Shown in pieces: positions 34,291-46,200 of a stretch of DNA of 64,000 nucleotides (position 1 is the first letter of the stretch; every line of letters starts with the position of its first letter). Under the pieces are notes generated by a model. The model was not told the DNA's origin. It saw nothing but the letters and a program-made list of their open reading frames with translations, and did no database searches. The translations under genes and the position numbers were made by a program. The stretch comes from Sipunculus nudus (taxonomy: Eukaryota > Annelida > Sipuncula > Golfingiida > Sipunculidae). The stretch lies in contig CM049310.1 in the NCBI GenBank assembly GCA_026874595.1, forward strand, positions 23,166,058 through 23,230,057, given 5' to 3'.

Positions 34291-37200
34291 CTGCAGTAGA
34301 CAAAGCACAATAATAAACAGAAAGCAGTATGCAATATGCAAAATGCCAAAAGATTTTTTTTTTGCTACAGTTATTTTATCATAAACCACATATTTGGCCT
34401 GCAATTTGCATTATGCGGAATGAGACACTGGATATAATCAAATTCTCAGTGGGGAAATGGATCTGTATAAAATGCAGTAAAGCCACCATGGGACCTAGTT
34501 GCTACATATTTGTCCTACGGATGCGCCCAGTGAGTTTGACAACACCAGTCTCATACCATATAGCGTTTAGCTTTGTCCAAGAAGCTGTTGGACCCATATA
34601 TAGAATTGTCTGCCAAACTGAACCATAACCAAACCAAAGTTGCCAAGTCCCTATTATCCCATCCTGATATATTCAGCATAAGTTGCAGAACAAAATTACA
34701 CTTACTTTCCAGGATGCAGTCTTGGTTATGCACTGGGTCCCCTATATACCCAGGCAGGCATTTCTCACAGTATCTGCCAGTGGTATTTCGTTGACAGTCT
34801 ACACATGTACCTGAAACAAATGTTCAATACAAAGATTACTTGACCCGCAAAGAGAAACAACATTCAATGGTTAGAAGAAGGAACCTTTTAGATTGGCCTT
34901 GCCACATTGGTCTGATAAATCTGGACAAATGATTCAATCTAAAGCCATGAACAATTTAAACTGTGAAAGAGATGTTTGACTCACTTAAAGTAAAGTTTTA
35001 TTATAACTCATCAACAGATATTATCATAACATATGTTACTCATTATATCTGACAATATTAAACTGTCTACAAATATTACTAATACACCTAATTTTAATCT
35101 TACAATAAACAATTCATATATATTTCTTTTGTGACATCTACTATTAATATCATCATTTTCTTCCTCATTACCTATCTGTACTATTCAAACCCACTAAACA
35201 CTCTTTCAGCTAGTAATATGTTTCTGAGTTGAAATAGGTCAACAAGTAGCAGCTCATGAGAGGGGTATACCAGTAATGACCTAGCGTTGATCAGAAATTT
35301 TAGTTGTTCATTATTATTCCTTGACTACAAGCTAAATACTGCTGGCTTTTTTGTTGTGTGTTCAAATTAAGGGGAAACTATTCATGTATAAATTCACCAA
35401 GAAATCATTAATATTAGTTCCATTACTGGACTTAAAGGCATTCTGGGATCTGCTACAACATCATAGCTTCCATATATCAAATGTAACACTAATTGTACAT
35501 ATATACAACAAAACTATGTACGGGTAACCAAGAAAAGATGATGCTAAGCTGACACACACTAAGACTTGTGTCACTCAGGACTCAAATCGCTGAACACTTT
35601 AGAGAGAAGAATCAAAAAGTGACAATGACATACAGGATCACAGCACTTAACTGTCTATCAGTACTAAATAGTTAAAAGACAAAATTATTAATTATAAATT
35701 AATAAATAATAATCAATAGCAAAAAAGGAGATTTGATACAAGGCAGTCCTGAAGTGTAACAATAGGATTTAAATGGAAAATTGGGGGTTCTTCTTAATTA
35801 CTCTAACGAACAAAGTCACAGTGACACAGTTTTGGATTTGGTATGAGAACTTAGGGACATCTAACTGTATGTCAAACTTTGGATTTGTAGGTCCAATGCT
35901 TTCAAATCATGCCAGCCTAACGGATGGCCAGACAACAGACACAGGATCATCGCTATAGCTCAGATGACTTATAGTCAGCTGAGCTAAAAATTATCAAATC
36001 TTGCTAGCTACAACTAAAGGGAAGTCACAGATACTGTTAATCTGTTTCACCTGTTTTGTCACAAATCACTGGTGCTGAGGTGTTATGGTTGTCATGGCAG
36101 TCACATTTAGCACAAGCACCATTGCTACCATAGTATCCCTTGATACACTGTCTGCAGCCTGGGCCTGTCAAGCGGGGTTTGCATTTACATTTCACCTTGT
36201 CACCATCTGAAATATATTAAAAATATACAAGTTAAATAAGTACAGATTAGCCCAATTTTTAGTCATTCCAATCATGGTGACAGATATGGGATCCCAAACT
36301 GTTTTACAATTTCCAAATTATCTAAAGTAAACCTGACTCCAGATTGTCTTGATATAAATGTCATATTCCTGATTATGTTTCTGCTTTAACCCATGAAACT
36401 TATCAAATCCTTGATTAATTTCAGCATCGTGATTATTTGTGCAGTACCATCTATACTTTTCACAATTCTGTCCAATATTACTATTGAAAAGGCAGTCATT
36501 AGTCATGAAAATGCTCAGCACCAAAACATGCATGTTGCATACAGAGAATCATAAATAAAAGGACCACAAGGGTGTCATGCGACCTTTGACTTCATTAAAT
36601 ACGCATCGATATTGCTAAGAATTTAATTCAGGTGAGAATCTCTATTGGTAAATATTTATAACAAGTTTCATAAAAATCAATCAGATTTGTAGAAAATCAT
36701 CATGGTGCCACCAAAGACCATTGACCCCTGACTTCATTAAATATGCCTGGATTTTGCAGGGAATCAAACATATACGAGATATTATATTGGTTAATGTTTC
36801 TTTCGAGTTTCATCCAAATCTATGTTACTGACTTATTCCTGGTAAGATATCGCAACAACACAACAAATAAGCCTGGTGTCCTCTGACCTCAATACATATG
36901 CATGGATTTTGCCTAGAATCAAAATAAGGGGAGTTAGATATTCGATAGGAAAGTGGTTTTGGTGAGTTTTGTGAAAAGCCATCACAGCCCTGGTAAGTTA
37001 CTGCGGCAAGCAAATATATTAATGGACAGATGGATGGACTGTGGGTATATTATAATACATCCATCTAAGACATGCAAATACAAATTTTAATCATACATAC
37101 TTTTCTGTGTGACCATGCAAAGTTTGAAGAAAGTTAGACGTTTTCTTATAAGAGGTCATGGTTGAATTTGTAAAAATTGGTAAAAATAGAAAACATTTAA

Positions 37201-40200
37201 AATAGTGGGTGATTTTTCTCTTAAGTTTCTCCTGACCACCACCTGAATCTTGCTCACATGATGGTTTTTAAAGGATCCAATATAAACTGGATTAAACTAT
37301 TTTGTGCTGAGTGAACATTTTGAACAATGCACTGAAGCATCATGGCCAAGGCAAGTGTTGCAGTGCCATGTGTCATTTCAAGGCACCAAACAGATCACCT
37401 ATAATGGTCTGTGAAAAGGCTGTTAGTGGTCTGCCATCTTTCAAACTAACAAAATGATTATTATATGGGTTAATATTTCTTTTGAGATTTTAAAACTCCA
37501 CCATAATTTATTGCAGCAACACCACAAAGTAGCCTGGTGACCAATGACCTTATTAAATGAGTTGATTTTGCCCATTATCCGTCACGGGAAAATAATCTAT
37601 TGGTGACAATAAAAGTTAACAGACAGATAGACAGTCATATAGACGGACCATTGGTATACCATTATATGTCCCATCATAGACCGGTGTATAATAAAAAATA
37701 AGAAATTACAATATGAGAAACCTAATGCAAAAAAAGAAAGCAATCATTGGCTTTTTCAATATAATGTAATCACCATCCTCTGCTTAAAAGTGGACCAGTC
37801 CAAATATAATACAAACAGGGCTGATTTTTAAAAAATATTAGACACTTTGGAAGTGGAACACTAACGTTTATATTCCTTTCTTAATGACAGCACCGAAACA
37901 GCTGGGTGTATGTATAATACTAATATTGGCTGTGCTGGTTTACTTTTTGATTTCTTAATCCCTGAATTATCTTTTATTTTGTCAGAAGTACAAGGGAGGC
38001 CATTTAAAAATTGGATTATACTAAACTGACATACTTTAGTCTTGAAGTAGTATGCTTTGTCTCCACATTGTTTACTTTACAAAAGCCTAAATTGGTTTAC
38101 TGAATAAACTAGGGAAGAACTGGCACGACGCTCAGCTTAATTTATCTATAAATATAGGTTTATGAGCTTTTTTAAAATATGGGTCCTGTGATTAGTTTGA
38201 AGCCAACCTGTCCACCCAAACTGGAGTTATCATCCATAGATTTATTTTTGTGAATGGATGGGCTCTGTGACCATTAACCTTTGACCTAGTGACCTAAAAA
38301 TAAAAAAGAACCTTCCCCTATAAGTTTGGCTTAAAATGTATCCGTAATCATTTTAAAGAAGTAGGTACTGTGACCTCATGACCCAAAATCAAAAGGGTTC
38401 TTACAAGATTGATGGGTCATATATAAGTCAAGTTTGAAACCAATATGTCAAATTGTCAATCCAAACTGGAGTTATCATCCTGAAACAAATATACAGACAG
38501 ATGGCCCCTGTGACCTTGACTTTGGACTGTGTGACCCCAAAATCAATCAGAATCTTCCCCTATTGGCAGGTCAGCTATTTGTGCAAGATGGAAGGTTTGG
38601 CTGGGAAAATTTGGCTAAAAACATTCCACAATCTATCAGGATAGGTGGGTCCTGTGACCTTGACCTTTGACCTTATGACCCCAAAATCAATTGAGTTCTG
38701 GTGTTACAGGTAGGCCATATATATGTCAGGTCTGAAATCCATATGTCAATCCAAACTGACTTTTCATCAAGAAACAAATTTGAAAGACAGAGTGATTAAT
38801 ATAGGGCATCTGCATATTCAAGCAGGGCCCTGATAAACAACACAAGGTTTAAGGACACAAATGAAACCACAGTTGTGAATCTGATATTATCAATATAATT
38901 TGGTAGTCTTAAATACTTAAATTACTAAAAAATGCATAAAAAATAAAACAAATACAGGTAGCGCCACTAGTCTTCATGAATCATGAAACCACACCAGGTT
39001 TCAGGACACTGCATAAATCACAGCTGAGAAACTGACATTATTTCTGCTATTTGACAGTCTCAAAAACAGCAATAAATCGTAAATATTGGAACAAGGGACC
39101 CATGGGTCATGGCGCTCAGCTGAAGTTTGAAATTTTTGCAAAGGCAAAATATGCAAAATATTCTATTGTAATGTTTTTCATATATATAAGCATATGAGAA
39201 GCTAAGAGGTTACTTAGTATAAAGTAAAGTTCTAAATATATGATGGCAAAATTAATACTCTGACAAGACTGTTATGATGAAAAACAGTAAAAGATTTGAC
39301 ATACTGTAATGCATATGAAAATTTACAGATGGACATGCAAGTGGACAGAATGGATTGATACCTTTATTTCAGTTTCCAGGGAGTAATGCATTTAAGTTTA
39401 TATTAAAGCCTATTTTTTTAGCATACCCACTTTTTCCATAAATAGTTTTTATCAGATTCAATATTTTTATTAACAAGTAAAAAAAAAAATCTGAAAGTAT
39501 AAGTTAAAATATCAGAGTTCAAAGTTGCAATCATTAATTATCCAGAGTGTAGCTCATATCGGATCATATTATGCAAAAAAATATATTTTATTATTTTTAA
39601 ATCACAAATGTTTAAACTGAATTTAAAAGAAAATAATGACACAATATGGCATCTTCAAGATAATTCCTTGAATCACAATTAAATAGTTTTGTACATTGGA
39701 GTTTTCAGTACATGCTTAATTTTAGTCACCAAATGAAAGATTAAGTAAATTTGATAAAATAAAAACATCTTTTCAAATAAAGTACACACACTGTTGGTTG
39801 AATGAGGGACAAACAATATCATTGTGCTAATAATTATCTCAGCTATAATTTTTTATTGGAATTAATAGTCAATTTCACACCTGGTGAAGTTTACTCTTCT
39901 AAGTAAGGAATTAATTATCTGATGAACATCCACACTTTCATAGCAATACACCACTTTGTGGACACAATTAAATGTGCACTTTAATCTTTGTATCCCTGGT
40001 GGTAAAATACAAAATCTAAAATGCAGCATAGCCTAGAATAAGAATGAATCAAATACAGAAAATTATGAAATTCATCTAGTTTATACACCAGCTGGGGGAG
40101 GGTGGGGGGGAGTACAGGGCAGAGGGGAAGCCTGCTAGTAGTGGCCAAGCTGAGTCAAGGCAAGCTGCCTAGAGTGGGTTACATAACACAAGTGAAGGTT

Positions 40201-43200
40201 GTACTACTAGGTGGGCTTGATGTAAACAACACTTGACATGGTGTATGAAAACTTGAATAAAAGCTATTCTTTTCAATCCATTCCTTTGAAATTTCAGAAT
40301 TTAAAAGATTAAATATATATATGCTGAGAAAATCAACAGTGCTTACATGGAAAAAATGTGCCATTGCCAAAATTGGACAAAATTTAAGGTATTGATTTTT
40401 CATTTATGCTAATAACTTTAAAAAATTTGCAAAATTCAGATATAATTTTGGGTAAACAATTGAATCTTGATCAAATAAAGTTATATCCCTGAATACAAGT
40501 CTCCAGCTTCAGCAATTTTCATGTTAAGTGAGTAAATATATTTCCTGATTTTTAAAAAATTGCATTATGTTTGGGCCAATTACTTCAAAACTATATGCAA
40601 TACTGACAAAATTTTTGGTATATTCATAGAAACTGTACAAAAAAACAGGCATACTAAATATAATCAAAAACAGATCAGTGCTCTTGATATCAGGCAGCCT
40701 TGAAGTGAAACAATGGCTTTTTTTATGGAAAACAGAGGTTTTTCCTTAATATCTCAAAGGAACGAAGGCCTAGTGACCCAATTTTTGGTATGGTAGGAGA
40801 TTTTGGGGACATCTAACTGTATGCCGAATTTCAGATTCGTAGGTCCAACGGTTTCAAAACGTGCCCTGTTAACAGACAAACAGACGGCCGGACAAAGGAC
40901 AAAGTACTAAGACTATAGCTCAGATGACTTATAGTCAGCTAAGCTAAAAAATTCAGGTGGCACCACCAGTTTCTGGGAACTGACAAAACATGTCATGGTC
41001 AATATTTAAGGCAAGATTCATGACATCCATGCATTAACTAGATAAAGCTGTATTTGCATGCAAATATATGAAGTGCCCCATGGTCAAATAACTTCATGAA
41101 ATCATATCAACATGTCATACTGCAATACTAATATATAACAAGTGACCCATGGCTCATGACGCTCAGCTGAATGGGAAGAGATTCGCAAAAAGGAAATTTT
41201 ATCATCTGAATGGTAGTATATACCCATTCAACTGAAGCATCAAACAGATTAACCAACAGGCTGAGATTGTGTCTGTATTAATATATCTAAAAAATAGAGA
41301 AAAAAATTAAAACAAGTGACCCATGGGTCATGACGCTCAGCTGATTTGGAAGAGATTCGCTAGAGGAAATTTTATCATCAGAATGGTAGTATATACCCAT
41401 TCAACTGAAGCATCAAACAGATTAACCAACAGGCCAAGATTTAGTCTGTATTTATATATCTCAAAAATAGAGAAAAAATGTGTAAACTTTAAAAACTAGA
41501 ATACAGGTAGCCGACAAGTGACTACGTGTATCCGCCAAAATCAGAGTGGAATGGTTGAAGTGAGGCATGGATTGAGTGGCAAGGGGAAATAGAGTAAGGT
41601 ATGTTGCATATTAGCATGGATGTCTGCAGCCTAAATGTGTATGTAGGTTGTGCCACCTACCACAAATCCAGAAAGCTGTCCAAGTTGTATACATATGCAA
41701 AATTTTAGGCAGAAAAGTCAAACCACTACATGTATATGAGTGATTTTAGCCGACGGCAGACAAACAGACAGACGCTGTGCAAAAAAAATGGTTGCAGGTG
41801 GCGCCACCAGTTTTGCGTATGAGAAAGAGCGTGATATCTATACACATGCAAAATTTTGGCCCAATCGGTCAAACGGTTCCTGAGATATGAGCTTGGATGT
41901 GATCAGCGTGAACGTGAATGTAGGTGGCGCCATCTGTCATAAAATCAAGAAAGCTATCCTGGATGTATATGCATGCCGAATTTCAGGTGAATTAGTCAAT
42001 TCACTGTAGAGATATGAGTGATTTTAACCCAAGGCAGATGAACAGATGGACACTGTGCAAACATTGGTTACTGGTGGCGCTACCAATTTTTGTGTATGTT
42101 ATAAAGCAATCCAAGGGCTACATTTGTATAAATTTTATTTCCTGATTGGTCAAACGGTTCCCGAGATATGAGGGTTTATGTGTGGATCAGATGCACAAAT
42201 GGACGCTGGATAGAGGGGAAAGGTCAGAGGTCAACACAAATTGGTTAGGCACTAGTTCACATGTGACTAGATAATTAGTGTAAGTTTCGAAAAAATCGGT
42301 CCATTTTTCTCAGAGGAGCTCTCTGGAAACAAAAGTGGCGTCGGCGGAGGAACCCGGTCAAAAACATAGTATCTGCAAAACTTCGTTTTGGAGGATACAA
42401 GAATACAGGTGGCTCCACCAGTCTGCAGAAACTAATAAAAACACTTAATGGTCAATATCCATGCAAAGAATCATGGTGATCTCTGCATTAGTTGTTCAGA
42501 TACTTCAGCTTTTGTATCAAATTGTCCATTATTCTGAGGGATACTTCAGAGTCCTATAGCTTGAAGGATATGGGTAACAGAGACCTAATTTCAAGTTTCC
42601 ACAGGCACTCTTCATGGGCCTCCTTGTATGACAAGAATGAAGTTTCTAGGTCCAGTTGTTGCAATTTGTACCCTGTTGACAGATAACCACATCTTTAAAG
42701 GTCTCAAAAAAAGAGAAAAAAAATTTGGAAAAAATAGAGGTGGCGCACCCAGTCTGCAGAAACTGATGGAATAGCTCATGATCCATATGTATGCCGAAAA
42801 TCATGACCATCAGTGTTGTAGTTATTGAGATATTGAAGATTTTGTATGAAATTTTTTACTACTCCGGGGGGGTACTTTGGGGCCCCATTGCTCTAAGGTT
42901 GGGTAACAAAGACCTAATTTCTGGTTTCCATGGAGACTTTTCATAGGTCTCTCAGTCTTTCGAGAATTAAGATTCTAGGTCCAGTTGTAACGATTTGTGC
43001 CACGCTAACAGATGACAGCATCCTTAAAGGTCTCAAAAATAGAGGAAAAAATCGTAAAAAAAACCCGAACAAATACAGGTTGTGCCACCAGTCTGCAAGA
43101 ACTGATGAAACACCTCTTGATCAATATGTATGCCAAAAATCATGACCATCAGTGATGTAGTTATTGAGATATTGAAGTTTTTGTATGAAATTTTTGACTA

Positions 43201-46200
43201 CTCTGGGGGGTACTTTGGGGCCCCATATCTCGATGGATATGGGTAACAGAGACCTAATTTCTGGTTTCCATGGAGACTTTTCATAGGTCTCTCAGTGTGT
43301 CAAGAATGAAGATTCTAGGTGCAGTCGTTATGATTTATGCGACGTTAACAGAAGACAGCATCCTTGAAGGTCTCAAAAATAGAGGAAGAAATCGTAAAAA
43401 AATCAAACAATAAAGGTGGCGCCACCAGTCTGCAGGAACTGATGATACATCTCATGATCAATATGTGTGCTGAATATTATGACCATCAGTGATGTAGTTA
43501 TCGAGATATTGAAGTTTTTGTATGAAATTTTTGACTACTCTGGGGGGGTACTTTGGGGCCCCATAGCTCGAAGGATATGGGTAACAGAGACCTTATTTCT
43601 GGTTTCCAAGGAGATTTTTCACGGACCTCTCAGTGTGGCAAGAATTAAGATTCTAGGTCCAGTCTTTACGATTTGTGCCTTGTTAAAAGATGTTCACATT
43701 TTGAAAGGTCTCAAAAATAGAGAAAAAAATTCATAAAAAATCCAACGATACAGATGGCGCCACCAGTCTGCAGGCAGTGATGACACATCTCATGATCAAT
43801 AGTTATGCCACAAATCATGACCATCAGTCAAGTAGTTAATGAGATATAGAAGTTTTTGTATGAAATTTTTTACTTTTCTTGGGGGTACTTTGGGGCCCCA
43901 TAGCTTAAAGAATATGGGTAACAGAGACCTTATATCTAGTTTCCATGGAGACTTTCCATAGGTCTCTCAGTGTGTCGAGAATGAAGATTCTAGGTCCAGT
44001 CGTTACGATTTGTGCCACGCTAACAGATGACAGCATCCTTAAAGGTCTCAAAAATAGAGGAAAAAATCGTGAAAAATCGAACAATACAGGTGGCGCCACC
44101 AGTCTGCAGGAACTGATGGAACATCTCATAATCAATATGTATGCCAAAAATCATGACCATCAGTGATGTAGTTATTGAGATATTGAAGTTTTTGTATGAA
44201 ATTTTTGACTACTCTGGGGGGTACTTTGGGGCCCCATAGCTCGAAGGATATGGTTAACAGAGACCTAATTTCTGGTTTCCAAGGATATTTTTCATGGACC
44301 TCTCAGTGTGTCAAGAATTAAGATTCTAGGTCCAGTCTTTACGATTTGTGCCTTGTTAACAAATGTTCACATTTTGAAAGGTCTAAAAAATAGAGAAAAA
44401 AATTCGTAAAAAATTGAACGATATAGGTGGCGCCACCAGTCTGCAGGAAGTGATGGAACATCTCATGATCAATATGTATGCCAAAAATCATGACCATCAG
44501 TCAAGTATTTAATGAGATATTGAAGTTTTTGCATGAAATTTTTGACTTTTCTTTGGGGTACTTTGGGGCCCCATAGCTCGAAGGATATGGGTAACAGAGA
44601 CCTTATTTCTGGTTTCCAAGGAGATTTTTCACGGACCTCTCAGTGTGGCAAGAATTAAGATTCTAGGTCCAGTCTTTACGATTTGTGCCTTGTTAAAAGA
44701 TGTTCACATTTTGAAAGGTCTCAAAAATAGAGAAAAAAATTCATAAAAAATCCAACGATACAGGTAGCGCCACCAGTCTGCAGGCAGTGATGACACATCT
44801 CATGATCAATAGTTATGCCACAAATCATGACCATCAGTCAAGTAGTTAATGAGATATTGAAGTTTTTGTATGAAATTTTTTACTTTTCTTGGGGGTACTT
44901 TGGGGCCCCATAGCTTAAAGAATATGGGTAACAGAGACCTAATATCTGGTTTCCATGGAGACTTTCCACAGGTCTCTCAGTGTGTCGAGAATGAAGATTC
45001 TGGGTCCAGTCGTTACGATTTGTGCCACGCTAACAGATGACAGCATCCTTAAAGGTCTCAAAAATAGAGGAAAAAATCGTGAAAAATCGAACAATACAGG
45101 TGGCGCCACCAGTCTGCAGGATAGGATGGAACATCTCATAATCAATATGTATGCCAAAAATCATGACCATCAGTGATGTAGTTATTGAGATATTGAAGTT
45201 TTTGTATGAAATTTTTGACTACTCTGGGGGGTACTTTGGGGCCCCATAGCTCGAAGGATATGGTTAACAGAGACCTAATTTCTGGTTTCCAAGGATATTT
45301 TACATGGACCTCTCAGTGTGTCAAGAATTAAGATTCTAGGTCAGTCTTTACGATTTGTGCCATGTTAACAGATGTTCACATTTTGAAAGGTCTCAAAAAT
45401 AGAGAAAAAAATTCGTAAAAAATTGAACGATATAGGTGGCGCCACCAGTCTGCAGGAAGTGATGGAACATCTCATGATCAATATGTATGCCAAAAATCAT
45501 GACCATCAGTCAAGTATTTAATGAGATATTGAAGTTTTTGCATGAAATTTTTGACTTTTCTGGGGGGTACTTTGGGGCCCCATAGCTGCAAGGATATGGG
45601 TAACAGAGACCTAATTTCTAGTTTCCATGGAGACTTTTCATAGGTCTCTCAGTGTGTCAAGAATGAAGATTCTAGGTCCAGTTGTTACGATTTGTGCCTT
45701 GTTAACAGATGTTCACATTTTTAAAGGTCTCAAAAATAGAGAAAAAAATTCGTAAAAAATCGAAAAATACAGGTGGCGCCACTAGTCCTCAGGAACTGAT
45801 GGAACATCTCATGATCAATATGTATGCCAAAAATCATGACCATCAGTCAAGTAGTTAATGAGATATTGAACTTTTTGTATGAAATTTTTTACTTTTCTGG
45901 GGGGTACTTTGGGGCCCCATAGCTGGAAGGATATGGGTAACAGAGACCTAATTTCTGGTTTCCAAGGAGATTTTTCATTGACCTCTCAGAATTTAAAGTT
46001 ACAAGATTCTAAGTCCAGCGGTTACGATTTGTGCCAGGTTAACGGACAGACGGACAGACGGACGGAGAGACGGACGACGGACAAAGAGTGATTGCTATAG
46101 CTCAGCATGACTGAAAGTCAGCTGAGCTAAAAATAAAAAATACAGGTGGCTCCACCAGTCTGCAGAAACTAATAAAAACAATTAATGGTCAATATCCATG

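Larger units (their letters stand above)
41311..46133 (+). mobile_element. HINE/pearl-like element, family A, copy 4, with 11-monomer core
   Basis: The 5' end is AACAAGTGACCCATGGGTCA...GCTCAGCTGA. It is interrupted at 41494 by family E. It has eleven ~337-bp monomers from 42408, a CGGACAGA tract (46042-46082), the hairpin GCTCAGCATGACTGAAAGTC AGCTGAGC, then AAAAA. The element sits in the 13.7-kb intron of the MEGF9-like gene. Confidence 0.8.

Noticed and set aside
29425-35990. Family A 5' end at 29425 paired with the 3' end at 35990 as one element
   Set aside because: The interval contains two coding exons of the MEGF9-like gene; the two ends are better read as separate fragments.
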